In this document: one piece after another, positions 17,427 through 24,935 of the stretch
Position numbering within the stretch: position 1 is the stretch's first letter
Layout of the letters: every line of letters starts with the position of its first letter
Assembly (NCBI GenBank): GCA_036010965.1
Contig: DASCMO010000048.1
Location: 1-24,935, forward strand
Length of the DNA stretch: 24,935 nucleotides
Origin: GCA-2686265 sp036010965
GTDB taxonomy: Bacteria; Planctomycetota; UBA1135; GCA-002686595
Direction: 5' to 3'
Made by a program: the position numbers and the translations under genes
Notes under the pieces: model-generated
The model's database searches: none
What the model saw: the letters and a program-made list of their open reading frames with translations, nothing else
Told to the model about the DNA's origin: nothing

Positions 17427-18586
17427 AACGCGCCGAAAATGACCGACGTGAAGGTCGTGATGGGCGCCGCCTCGCGGTACTCCTCCAGACTGCGCGTGAC
17501 CAGGCCGACGGCCTTCATCAGCTCGTCGTACATCTCCTCCTCCATCAGGAGCTTGCCGACCGTGCCCTCGCCCTCGCGCACCTTGGCCGTGATCGCCGCC
17601 ACGTCCTCGGCCACCTGACGGATCTCGACGTACAGCTCGTCGCTCGCGAACAGGCGCCCGACCGTGCTGTCCTCATTGGCCAGCCGCTGAGTGAAGATCT
17701 CGAGGTCGCGCACGATCTTGTCGTCGTTGACGAGCCGGCCGATGCTGCCCTGCCCGTCGTTGATCTTGCCCACCACCGAGCGCAGGTCCGCCAGGCCCTC
17801 GCTCACGTTGCGGCGCATCTCCTCGTCGCCCAACAGCGCCGCCACGACCCCGTCTCCCTCGCGGACGTCCTTCAGGATCGCCTCCAGGTCCTTCCCGATG
17901 GAGGTCAGCGAGCGGTAGACCTCGTCTTCGGCGAGCAGCCTCCCGATCGTGCCCTTGCCGGCGACGAGGTCCGCGGTGATCTTCTCCACGTTCCCAAAGG
18001 TGTCCGCGGCGCTGGTAACGCCGCGCTTGAGGTCGGCGCCCAGCTCGTCGTCGATGAACAGGGGACCGAGTGCCCCGTGGCCCTCCTGGACGCCCGACAC
18101 CAGGTCTCGCACTCCGCTGATGGCCTCGGTCAGGGCGTCGCGGTTTTCCTGTACGAGCTCGTTCACCGCCTCCATCACGTTGGGCGCCACGGAACCCGTC
18201 AGGGCCTCGCCCTCGTCCATGTCCGGCGAGGCCGCCGGGCCCGGATCGATCGTCAACACGCGCCCGCCCAGCAGGGTCGCGTCTTCGATCAGGATCTCGT
18301 AGTCGCGGGTCAGGCGCACCTCGTCCTCGAGCGCGACGACGACCACGATGCGGCGGTCGACCGGCGCTGCCTGGTCGTAGGTGATCTGCGCCACGCGTCC
18401 CCAGCGCATGCCCGCCACGTGCACGGCATCGCCCTTGCGCAGGCCGTGGGCCCGTGAGAAGTAGACCGTCTTCTCGATCTCGGCCCCGAAGATCGTGTTG
18501 TGACCGGGCATCAGGGTGAAGTAGGCGAGGATCCCGAAGGCCCCCATGATCAAGAGACCCAGTAGGAAGTGTTTCTGGTTGCTCAC
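17423..18586 (-). CDS. MCE-domain lipid transport protein (MlaD-like) with C-terminal repeats
   Basis: A 387-residue, inner-membrane-anchored periplasmic protein. One N-terminal helix (about 7-25) is followed by an MCE domain (about 38-115) with FSRAHGLRKGDAVHVAGMRWGRV and a Gly-Gly-Arg near 108-110. MCE proteins form hexameric rings on MlaE that carry phospholipids or other lipids between membranes. After the MCE domain there are six copies of a motif like GxGTxGRLLxDxExY, starting near residues 169, 210, 244, 278, 305 and 339, mostly 34 residues apart. They lie in a long, probably helical region that could build a tube or coiled-coil bundle. The GTG start overlaps the mlaF stop (GTGA). It is the last gene of the operon. 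Confidence 0.88.
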   Translation of the reverse strand: MSNQKHFLLGLLIMGAFGILAYFTLMPGHNTIFGAEIEKTVYFSRAHGLRKGDAVHVAGMRWGRVAQITYDQAAPVDRRIVVVVALEDEVRLTRDYEILIEDATLLGGRVLTIDPGPAASPDMDEGEALTGSVAPNVMEAVNELVQENRDALTEAISGVRDLVSGVQEGHGALGPLFIDDELGADLKRGVTSAADTFGNVEKITADLVAGKGTIGRLLAEDEVYRSLTSIGKDLEAILKDVREGDGVVAALLGDEEMRRNVSEGLADLRSVVGKINDGQGSIGRLVNDDKIVRDLEIFTQRLANEDSTVGRLFASDELYVEIRQVAEDVAAITAKVREGEGTVGKLLMEEEMYDELMKAVGLVTRSLEEYREAAPITTFTSVIFGAF

Positions 18587-19341
18587 GGGGTTTCCTTCGC
18601 TTCGGTTTGACCGAAGAAGCGCAGCAGTCGGGGGTGGTCGGATTCGAAGAACTCCTCGGGGGAGTCCGCGTGGATGAGCGCTCGGCCCTCGTCGAGGAAG
18701 ATCACCTCGTCAGCGATCGCGCGGATGCAGTCGATGCGATGCTCCACGACGATCGCGGTCACGTCCAGTTCCTGGGACAGATCGCGGATCTGACGATTGA
18801 TGGAGCGCGCGATCTCGGGGTCGAGGCCCGCGTTGGGCTCGTCGTACAGGATCATCTCGGGATCGGTGATGAGTGCGCGTGCGAGGCCGACGCGCTTCTT
18901 CATGCCGCCGGAGATCTCCGAGGGCATCTTGTTTCCGGTGTCGCCGATGTGGACCAGCTCCAGCTTGGCCTGCACACGTTCGCGGATGTCCGCTTCGGAG
19001 AGATCGGTGTTCTCACGTAGGGGCAGGGCGACGTTTTCCTCGACCGACAGCCAGTTGATCAGCGCTCCCTCCTGGAACACGTAGCCCATGCGTCGGCGCA
19101 GCTTGCGAAGGTCCTTGCGGCTGAGCTTCGCGACGTCGCGATCCTCGACCAGCACCCGTCCGGAGTCGGCGCGCGCGAGGCCGATGATGTGGCGCAGGGT
19201 GACCGACTTTCCCGTCCCCGAGGGGCCCATGATGCCCAGGGTTCGCCCGCGCCGGACCTCCAGGGAGAGCCCGTTCAATACGGACACGCCGGCGTAGGCC
19301 TTGTGGACGTCGACGAAGCGGATGACGGTGGGGTCCTGCAC
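18583..19341 (-). CDS. mlaF: ABC transporter ATPase, MlaF-like
   Basis: The ATPase of the Mla/Mce lipid transporter, on the cytoplasmic face of MlaE. The 252-residue protein has Walker A GPSGTGKS (39-46), Q-loop Gln90, and the signature SGGMKKRVGLARAL (144-157), where the KKR variant is typical of MlaF/Mkl. Walker B is MILYDEP (163-169), followed by NAGLDPE, and the switch His201 is in VVEHR. All catalytic elements are intact. The start is GTG, 4 nt after the permease stop, and the stop overlaps the MCE gene start, so the three genes are tightly coupled. Confidence 0.93.
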   Translation of the reverse strand: MQDPTVIRFVDVHKAYAGVSVLNGLSLEVRRGRTLGIMGPSGTGKSVTLRHIIGLARADSGRVLVEDRDVAKLSRKDLRKLRRRMGYVFQEGALINWLSVEENVALPLRENTDLSEADIRERVQAKLELVHIGDTGNKMPSEISGGMKKRVGLARALITDPEMILYDEPNAGLDPEIARSINRQIRDLSQELDVTAIVVEHRIDCIRAIADEVIFLDEGRALIHADSPEEFFESDHPRLLRFFGQTEAKETP

Positions 19342-19345
19342 GTGC

Positions 19346-20122
19346 TCAGGCCTGGTACATGAGCCAGGTCATGAAGTAGTTGGAGATAATGATGGCGATG
19401 ATCGAGTCGCGGACGGCGCCGCGCGTCGCGTGGCCGACGCCCAGGGCGCCGCCGGTCGCCCGCAGGCCCTGGGCGCAGGAGATGATGGCGATGATCACAC
19501 CGAAGACGAAGGACTTCAAAAGCCCGGCGTAGACGTCCTTGGGGATGCCGATCAGCTCGGCGGTCGGCAACAGGGCGTCGAGGGCCGAGTCCATGTAGAG
19601 CTGATAGCCGACGTGCAGCTGCGAGCTGGCCACGAAGCCGCCGCCGAAGATGCCGATCGTGTCGCAGATGATGGTCAGGAGCGGGCACATCACGGCCAGG
19701 GCCACCAGACGCGGGACGACGAGGTAACGCACGCGGTCGATCGACATGACCTCGAGCGCGGCCAGCTCCTCGCTGACCGCCATCGTCCCGATCTCGGCTG
19801 CGACGGCGCTGCCGACGGTCGCGCTCAGGATCGTGGCCGTGATGAAGGGGCCCATCTCGCGCGCCATGCTGACGGCCACGATGATGCCGATCTGGTCCTG
19901 CTGGCCGATGCGCGAGAGCTCGATGCCCGTCTGGAGGGCGACGATCATGCCCATGAAGAGCCCGACGAGCAGGATCACGTGCAGGACGCCGACGCCGCCG
20001 TTGTACATGTGGTAGGCGATCATCCGCCGCCGGCGCGGGATCGCGTCCAGGCGCGTCAGGGCCTTGAACAGCAGCGAGAACACGAAGCCGGTGTTCTCCA
20101 GGAACTGGCGCAGGAAGGTCAT
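19346..20122 (-). CDS. mlaE: ABC transporter permease, MlaE-like
   Basis: The membrane subunit of the Mla lipid transporter. From the chosen ATG it is 258 residues, the normal MlaE length. It has hydrophobic helices near YNGGVGVLHVILLVGLFMGMIVALQTG and the conserved MlaE features REMGPFITATILSATVGSAVAAEIGTM and EELAALEVMSIDRVRYLVVPRL. The C-terminal helices run through SFVFGVIIAIISCAQGL to the end. I chose the ATG at 20122 because its ATGA overlaps the stop of the upstream lipoprotein gene. An in-frame start 87 nt earlier would add an Arg-rich, non-conserved N-terminus. It lacks neighbours mlaB, mlaC and mlaA. Confidence 0.93.
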   Translation of the reverse strand: MTFLRQFLENTGFVFSLLFKALTRLDAIPRRRRMIAYHMYNGGVGVLHVILLVGLFMGMIVALQTGIELSRIGQQDQIGIIVAVSMAREMGPFITATILSATVGSAVAAEIGTMAVSEELAALEVMSIDRVRYLVVPRLVALAVMCPLLTIICDTIGIFGGGFVASSQLHVGYQLYMDSALDALLPTAELIGIPKDVYAGLLKSFVFGVIIAIISCAQGLRATGGALGVGHATRGAVRDSIIAIIISNYFMTWLMYQA

Positions 20123-21615
20123 CTGGGGGTCTCGCCTTCGCCGCCCGAGACTGACGAACGGGCGCGTTCCAGCGGCCATCCCGGTCCGGGCAGGGAGGGA
20201 GCCATCCACTTTAGGCTCTCACCCGCCGTCGATCTCCAGCGCAGTAGTCCGAAAAGGAGCGAGGTCTCGCGCACCGGCTGGCCAGCGCGCCGGTAGTCGC
20301 GCCGGGCCCACAAGCCGGCCAGGGAGCGACGGTCCTCATGGGCGTCCTTCTCGCGGCGCCAGAGGCCGAGCAGGGAGCGCTCGCGCACGACCTCACCGCG
20401 CTCCTCGCGGGCGAAGACCTCCCACAGCCAGGCGTAGTGGCGCTCGAGTTGAGGCAAGTGCCAGAGCGGGCTCAGGGCGGGAAAGGCGAAGCGCGTGCCA
20501 TCGCTGCCGCGCTCGGTGCGGTACAGGGGCCAGACCTTCTCGACCCGCAGCTCCTTGCCGTCGGCGTACTTGCTGTGGAACCCGTCGTAGAAGGGAGTGA
20601 TGCGCAGGGCGTTGCGAGTGTGGTCGAAGTAGGACTCCTCGCGGGCGTTGACGAGGGGCCACAGCCACCAGGTGGAGGTCATCCCGTCGCCTTCGAAGCG
20701 CGAGTAGAAGGGCCAGACGCGCGTGCGCCGAGCCGCGTCGCTGGTCCCAGGACGCTGCACGCGCACCAGGGGCCAGGCGTCCCACGACTGGAAGCCGCTG
20801 CGCGGGTCCCGCGAGTAGCCGAAGAAGGGCCACAAGAGCGTGGTGGCCTCAAAGCTCCCCTGGCGCGCGCGACCGAAGAACGGGAAGACCGACCAGCGCG
20901 TGCGCTGACGCTCGACGGGCAGGGCGAGCTTGTCGCGCTGGAAGCTGAGCAGGGGCCAGAGGAAGAACCAGCGGTCGTAGTTGTTTTCCAGGCGCGTGTG
21001 CCCGGCCAGAGGCCAGGCGCGCCAGCCGCTCGCCTCCTCGCCCGAGAGGAAGCGGAAGATGGGGAACAGGAAGTGCCGGGCGACGCGGCCGTCGCGCTCC
21101 GTGCGCATGTAGAGCGGCCAGAGCACGAAATCGATCTTGTCGAAGGTCAACAGCTTCTCGACGCGCCCCGCCACCGGCAGCCAGGCACGCACCGTGCGCC
21201 CGTCGGGGAAGCTCGCAATGTAGATTAGCGGGAACCCGAAGTAGGACCAGGTGCGCGTGCCGTCGGCGTGGGTGCGGCGCTGGTACTGGCCCAGGGGCAA
21301 CAGGCGCGAGAGCTGCTCGTTGGGCCCGCGCAAGACCAGGCCCAGGGGCGCCAGGAACTCCGTCCTCGTGCGTTGCTCGGGCTGGTGTGAGTGGAGGAAG
21401 AGCGGGCGCACGCCCCACTCCGAGAGCTCGCCGCCGGGTGCATCGCGGCGCAGGACGACCGCTCCGCCGACGGCTTCGATTTCCTCGCCGCCGCCCGCCG
21501 TCGAGAGCTGGGTGAACAGCGGCGCGATGTGGCGGTCGCTGGCGTAGCTCGCGCAACTCGCCGCGAAGGTGGCGGCGAGCGCCAAGCATCCGGCCATCGG
21601 GCGAGGGAGGCGCAT
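20119..21615 (-). CDS. WP-repeat lipoprotein, first gene of the Mla operon
   Basis: A 498-residue protein that I do not recognise. From ATG at 21615 it has a signal peptide MRLPRPMAGCLALAATFAAS ending at a likely lipidated Cys21 (AASC). The mature part is rich in aromatic and charged residues and carries a recurring Trp-Pro motif, WP[LF], at about residues 166, 201, 220, 262, 281, 301, 319 and 362, with related FP segments at 184 and 244. Each is followed by polar/Arg residues, for example LWPLYMRTERDG and VWPFYSRFEGDG. The alternating pattern suggests beta-strand repeats, possibly a barrel, groove or propeller at the outer membrane. ATGA overlap with mlaE indicates coupled translation, so it is a candidate outer-membrane partner of this Mla system, where mlaA and mlaC are missing. 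A start 36 nt upstream is possible but would spoil the signal peptide. Confidence 0.8.
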   Translation of the reverse strand: MRLPRPMAGCLALAATFAASCASYASDRHIAPLFTQLSTAGGGEEIEAVGGAVVLRRDAPGGELSEWGVRPLFLHSHQPEQRTRTEFLAPLGLVLRGPNEQLSRLLPLGQYQRRTHADGTRTWSYFGFPLIYIASFPDGRTVRAWLPVAGRVEKLLTFDKIDFVLWPLYMRTERDGRVARHFLFPIFRFLSGEEASGWRAWPLAGHTRLENNYDRWFFLWPLLSFQRDKLALPVERQRTRWSVFPFFGRARQGSFEATTLLWPFFGYSRDPRSGFQSWDAWPLVRVQRPGTSDAARRTRVWPFYSRFEGDGMTSTWWLWPLVNAREESYFDHTRNALRITPFYDGFHSKYADGKELRVEKVWPLYRTERGSDGTRFAFPALSPLWHLPQLERHYAWLWEVFAREERGEVVRERSLLGLWRREKDAHEDRRSLAGLWARRDYRRAGQPVRETSLLFGLLRWRSTAGESLKWMAPSLPGPGWPLERARSSVSGGEGETPR

Positions 21616-21718
21616 GGCGCCGCATTGTGGATGTGCTCCGGCTCGTTGCAAGCTCCGACCGTTGCATGCTGCGATGCGGGCCTGTTAGCTTCCGCTCGCG
21701 GCGAGCGCGGCCGCAACC

Positions 21719-22714
21719 ATGAGCACCTACCTGAGTGGAATCCAACCCAGCGGCATGCAGCACCTGGGGAACTACTTTGGGGCGATTCGCGGGCATATCG
21801 AGGCGCAGGAGCGAGGAGGCGAGCACTTCTATTTCATCGCCGACTACCACGCTCTGACCACCAGTCGCGATCCGAGCGCCTTGCGAGAACGCGTGCGCGA
21901 GACCGCCGTTACTTACCTCGCCCTGGGCCTCGACCCCGAGCGCGCGACCCTCTTCCGCCACAGCGACGTGCCTGAGGTCTGTGAGATCACCTGGCTGCTC
22001 TCCTGCGTGACCGGCATGGGGCTTCTCGAGCGTGCCCATTCCTTCAAGGACAAGAAGGCCCGTGGCATCCAGGCTACCGTCGGCCTGTTCACCTACCCCG
22101 TCCTGATGGCGGCCGACATTCTGGCCTACGAGTCGGATCGCGTGCCGGTCGGCAAGGACCAGCTGCAGCACGTCGAGATGGCTCAGGACATGGCCGGCTA
22201 CTTCAACAACGCCTACGGAGAGGTCTTCGTGCGCCCCGAGCCCTTGCTGCCCGACGAAGGGCGCTTCGCGCGCGTCGTGGGCCTCGACGGAGAGAAGATG
22301 TCCAAGAGCCATGAGAACGGCGTCTGGATCTTCGAGAGCGGCAAGCCCCTCGCCAAGCGCATCGGGCGCATCGTGACCGACAGTCGCGCTCCCTCGGAGC
22401 CCAAGGACCCCGAGGCCCTGCTGCCCTTCCGTTTCCTCGAGCTGTTCCTCGACGCCGACGAGCTCGAGGACTGGCGCGCGCGCGTGCGCGACGGCGGTGA
22501 GGGCGCGCCCGGCTACGGCCACATGAAGGCGCGCATCATCGAAGTCATCGAGGAGACCTTCGCTCCCGCCCGAGCCCGGCGCGAACAGCTGCTCGCCGAT
22601 CCGGGAGAGGTGGACCGCATCCTCGCACGGGGCGCCGAGAAGGCGCGCGCCATCGCCGTCGGCGTGCGCGACCGTGCCCTCGCAGCCTGTGGCCTCAGGA
22701 GCCCGTCTTCATGA
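21719..22714 (+). CDS. trpS: Tryptophanyl-tRNA synthetase
   Basis: TrpS charges tRNA-Trp with tryptophan. The 331-residue class I synthetase has the HIGH-equivalent motif in SGIQPSGMQHLGNYFGA (6-22) and the KMSKS loop GEKMSKSH (191-198). The family segment PVLMAADILAY is near 127-137, with GKDQLQHVE near 145-153 for substrate binding. Length is typical. The ATG at 21719 has no clear SD. It is divergent from the WP-repeat lipoprotein, with 103 nt between them. Its TGA overlaps the ATG of the next gene (ATGA), the start of a tight four-gene run ending in dtd. Confidence 0.97.
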   Translation: MSTYLSGIQPSGMQHLGNYFGAIRGHIEAQERGGEHFYFIADYHALTTSRDPSALRERVRETAVTYLALGLDPERATLFRHSDVPEVCEITWLLSCVTGMGLLERAHSFKDKKARGIQATVGLFTYPVLMAADILAYESDRVPVGKDQLQHVEMAQDMAGYFNNAYGEVFVRPEPLLPDEGRFARVVGLDGEKMSKSHENGVWIFESGKPLAKRIGRIVTDSRAPSEPKDPEALLPFRFLELFLDADELEDWRARVRDGGEGAPGYGHMKARIIEVIEETFAPARARREQLLADPGEVDRILARGAEKARAIAVGVRDRALAACGLRSPSS

Positions 22715-23199
22715 ACACCTCCGCTCATTCTCTCCGTCACGCCGCGATCCTGCTCGTCCTGGTCGCTGCTTGCACTGCCCCGCCGACCGCCGGGACGTCG
22801 ATCGCGCCGTCCACTCCCGGCCTCCCCAGCACCTGGACGAACACCTTCGCCGAGCCTGCCGTGCTGATCGCCGACGAGGTGCACATCGAGGGCCCGCGGG
22901 GACTGCTCGATCACTTCGCCGTGCGCATCGAAGAGCGCTACCACGAGCGCAGCGAGAAGACCACTCCCGCCGGATACCTGCAACGCTACGATGTTCGCTC
23001 CGACGGTGTGCAGGCGGAGATCCGCGCCTGGCTCGACGAACTGGAGGTCGTCGCCCTGCGCTCGCTGACAGCTCTGGAGCGACCGGGGGACGTGGGGGTC
23101 ATCGTCATCGCCAGAGGCGACGCCTTCTGGAAGCGCACCGGCGACGGCCGCGAGCGGCGCGCCGAGCGCATGCGTCTGGTGGGCGAGATGGAGCGCTGA
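22711..23199 (+). CDS. Small lipoprotein of unknown function
   Basis: A 162-residue protein with a lipoprotein signal: hydrophobic AAILLVLVAAC with lipobox VAAC and Cys21, then a Thr/Pro/Ser-rich linker (22-45). The mature part (about 46-162) has a segment starting AEPAVLIADEVHIEGPRGLLDH, then a charged, mostly helical region with RIEERYHERSEKTTP and a predicted strand VGVIVIARGDAFW. I recognise no known family. It overlaps trpS by four bases and ends 3 nt before the next lipoprotein gene, so it is co-translated with both. Cell location is probably the periplasmic face of a membrane. Confidence 0.75.
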   Translation: MNTSAHSLRHAAILLVLVAACTAPPTAGTSIAPSTPGLPSTWTNTFAEPAVLIADEVHIEGPRGLLDHFAVRIEERYHERSEKTTPAGYLQRYDVRSDGVQAEIRAWLDELEVVALRSLTALERPGDVGVIVIARGDAFWKRTGDGRERRAERMRLVGEMER

Positions 23200-23202
23200 G
23201 CG

Positions 23203-24297
23203 ATGGGGTTGGGCGCTCGCCCCTCGCGGTTCGCCCGGGCGCGGCTCGGCGCGGGCGCCCTGCTCGCGGGCCTGGTGGCCTGTCGGGCCGCCGAGACCTC
23301 CATCCCTCTCGTTCCCGTCGCCGGGCCGGGCCCCTACGAGGCCCTCGCCCCCGGCGCCCCAGCGCTCCTCGAGGCGGCCGTTCGCGATCTGGAGGCGGGG
23401 CTGGCGGGCCAGGCTCTCGAGGCCCTCGGTGAACTTGCCCGCACCCACCCGCGCAACATCGTCGTGGGCCGCTGGCTACAGGAGGCCGAGCTCGCCCTGG
23501 GCGACCCCGGAGCCGAGGGCGAACAGGATGGCGCGGGCGTCCTGCGCCGCGCCTGGCGCGGCCGGGCTGACGCCGAACCGAACCCGACCTCGCTCATCCT
23601 CGCGGCGCGCCTCGAAGACGATCCGGCCGCGGCCCTGCTGCTCCTCGAGCGCGCCCTGGCCCTGGACCCGGACTGCGCCTGGGCCCGCTACGGCCAGGCA
23701 GCGGTCCACGCACGCGCAGGCGAGTGGGGGGATGCGCGCGAGGCGGCTCGCGCAGCCTTCGAGAGCGCTCCCGGCCACCTCGCCACCCTGCGTCTGTGGG
23801 CCTGGCTCGAAGGGCAGACGGGCCGTCGCGCCGGCGCGATCGTCGTCCTGCGTGCTTGGCTGGAGCGGGCCGCCCTCGACCCGGGAACCTCCGCCGCACA
23901 ACGCGCCGAGGCGCGCTTCGATCTGGCGCTCCTGCTGCTCGGGGAGGAGCGCGCGCAGGAGGCGCGCGAGGTCTTGCTGGCGCTCTCCGGCGAGGGAGCG
24001 CAGGAGGCGCGGCGCCTGGCGGCTCTGGCGGTAGCGGAGCAGACCCTGGGCGATCCCCTCGCTGCCCGCGCCGCCGCCGCCGCAGCCCAGGAAGCTGATC
24101 GGCGTGACCTGCTGCCGGCGGTGCAGGAGGCCCTGCTCGACGAGTACTGGCTGGACGACGCCGGGCGCGCGCGGGAGAGCTGGCGCCGGGTGCTCGTGCT
24201 CTCGGGCGGGCGACCGGACCTGGGCTCGGTGATGCAACGCATGCGCGCTCAGGTACACCTCGACCGTCTTCCGCGCTCCGCCGGGGATTCCGATTGA
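23203..24297 (+). CDS. TPR-like lipoprotein
   Basis: A 364-residue, very Ala/Leu/Arg/Glu-rich protein. The N-terminus has a hydrophobic stretch LGAGALLAGLVAC with lipobox LVAC and Cys27. The rest is helical and shows TPR-like repeats: LEAGLAGQALEALGELARTHPRN (about 63-85), PAAALLLLERALALDPDCAWARYG (about 141-164), then GEWGDAREAARAAFESAPG and later similar helices, with the typical Ala/Leu/Pro spacing. TPR proteins are scaffolds, so a role in envelope assembly is possible, but no partner is visible. The start follows the previous gene by 3 nt and the stop overlaps dtd. Compositional bias is strong enough that TPR homology should be confirmed. Confidence 0.78.
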   Translation: MGLGARPSRFARARLGAGALLAGLVACRAAETSIPLVPVAGPGPYEALAPGAPALLEAAVRDLEAGLAGQALEALGELARTHPRNIVVGRWLQEAELALGDPGAEGEQDGAGVLRRAWRGRADAEPNPTSLILAARLEDDPAAALLLLERALALDPDCAWARYGQAAVHARAGEWGDAREAARAAFESAPGHLATLRLWAWLEGQTGRRAGAIVVLRAWLERAALDPGTSAAQRAEARFDLALLLLGEERAQEAREVLLALSGEGAQEARRLAALAVAEQTLGDPLAARAAAAAAQEADRRDLLPAVQEALLDEYWLDDAGRARESWRRVLVLSGGRPDLGSVMQRMRAQVHLDRLPRSAGDSD

Positions 24298-24752
24298 AGG
24301 TGGTCATCCAGCGCGTCACTTCGGCGCGCGTGCTCGTCGGGGAGGAGACGACGGGCGCGGTGGCCGACGGCGTGCTCGTCCTGCTCGGCGTCCTGCGCGG
24401 CGACACCGAGGCCGACGCCGAGCGCCTGGCCGAGCGCGTCGTGCGCTTCCGCATCTTTCGCGACGAGGAGGGGCGCATGAACCGCTCCGCCGTCGAGTGC
24501 GGCGCGGCGGTTCTGGTGGTCAGCCAGTTCACCCTGGCCGCCGATGGCCGCAAGGGCCGCAGACCCTCTTTCGATCGCGCGGCGCCCCCGGAACAGGCGG
24601 AAGTGCTCTACGAGCGCTTCATTGCTCGGGTGCGCGAACTCGGGCTGCAGACCGCTACCGGGCGCTTCGGCGCGTTGATGCGGGTCGAGCTGGTGAACGA
24701 CGGGCCGGTGACCTTCGTGCTCGAGGAACCACCGGGCGGCCTCCGGGTCTGA
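24294..24752 (+). CDS. dtd: D-aminoacyl-tRNA deacylase
   Basis: Dtd hydrolyses D-amino acids (and glycine on the wrong tRNA) from tRNA, a proofreading step in translation. The 152-residue protein has the family start MKVVIQRVTSARV, the active-site motif SQFTLAADGRKG (77-88) and the C-terminal NDGPVTF (135-141) with the Gly-Pro that enforces chirality, preceded by TGRFGALMRVELV. Length is normal. The start is TTG overlapping the upstream stop (TTGA), so initiation probably depends on coupling. It shares an operon with trpS, so two tRNA-charging functions are co-expressed with two lipoproteins. Confidence 0.95.
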   Translation: MKVVIQRVTSARVLVGEETTGAVADGVLVLLGVLRGDTEADAERLAERVVRFRIFRDEEGRMNRSAVECGAAVLVVSQFTLAADGRKGRRPSFDRAAPPEQAEVLYERFIARVRELGLQTATGRFGALMRVELVNDGPVTFVLEEPPGGLRV

Positions 24753-24787
24753 GTCGCTCCCACCCTCTGGCGGTCACAAGTTCTTGC

Positions 24788-24816
24788 TTGACAGGAACAT
24801 AGTGCGCTTCGACAAT
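24788..24816 (+). promoter_or_regulatory. Sigma70-type promoter for the HU/IHF gene
   Basis: A perfect -35 TTGACA (24788-24793) is separated by exactly 17 nt from GACAAT (24811-24816), four of six matches to the -10 consensus. Predicted start is near 24823, leaving a leader of about 40 nt before the ATG at 24865. It is the clearest promoter in the window. Confidence 0.7.
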
Positions 24817-24864
24817 CTCGCTGCTAACGTGCTGGCGGCGGGCGCCCTTCCCCACCCCAATCCC

Positions 24865-24935
24865 ATGAGTGACCAGAGCGAGATCCCGGCAGGCAAGAAG
24901 GCCACGGTCACCAAGAAGGAACTCATCAACCGGAT
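24865..24935 (+). CDS. HU/IHF-family DNA-binding protein (5' end only)
   Basis: The window ends after 23 codons. The residues ATVTKKELINR match the N-terminal helix of HU/IHF proteins, which normally begins near the Met. Here about 12 extra residues (MSDQSEIPAGKK) precede it, a short polar and basic extension. HU/IHF dimers bend DNA and shape the nucleoid. The gene has its own strong-looking promoter. Only the start is visible, so family assignment rests on a short match. Confidence 0.65.
   Translation, partial: MSDQSEIPAGKKATVTKKELINR

Overview
The window reads as a chromosomal stretch of a high-GC, Gram-negative-type bacterium, most likely a member of the Planctomycetota. Several things point that way: a fused SecDF of about 994 residues, a formylglycine-type sulfatase, a short 5S rRNA of about 111 nt without the usual extra bases, an HU/IHF-type protein with an extended N-terminus, lipoprotein signal peptides, an Mce/Mla lipid-transport operon, and many GTG/TTG or SD-poor starts. 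None of these is diagnostic alone, so the phylum call is an inference. I see no insertion sequence, phage, CRISPR array or tRNA.

Layout. 1-822: 3' end of a 23S rRNA gene, a spacer with a processing stem, 5S rRNA and a strong intrinsic terminator. 1124-5512 (+): an RND/MMPL-type exporter, then a B12-binding radical SAM protein of the HpnP-like (DUF4070) type. 5520-6926 (-): an exported sulfatase. 7050-7676 (-): lexA, preceded by an unusual long leader with a candidate 25-codon membrane peptide and a direct-repeat operator candidate. 8379-11464 (+): nadB-hflX, overlapping by ATGA. 11483-16674 (-): a LysM protein, secDF, rplS, a possible 50-codon ORF coupled to rplS, and trmD. 16782-17426 (+): riboflavin synthase. 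17423-21615 (-): a four-gene operon of a WP-repeat lipoprotein, MlaE permease, MlaF ATPase and an MCE-domain MlaD protein. 21719-24752 (+): trpS, a small lipoprotein, a TPR-like lipoprotein and dtd, all overlapping or nearly touching. 24788-24935 (+): a clear sigma70-type promoter and the first 23 codons of an HU/IHF-family gene.

Most genes are housekeeping: translation (rRNA, L19, TrmD, TrpS, Dtd, HflX), secretion (SecDF), cofactors (NadB, RibE), SOS control (LexA) and envelope lipid transport (Mla). The parts most worth a second look are (1) the lexA leader, where a 10-bp direct repeat with GTTC-N7-GTTC spacing overlaps a plausible promoter and a micropeptide ORF lies before lexA; (2) the WP-repeat lipoprotein translationally linked to mlaEFD; (3) a compact insert in the SecD periplasmic region resembling a module I associate with phage tail proteins; and (4) the ORF wedged between trmD and rplS.
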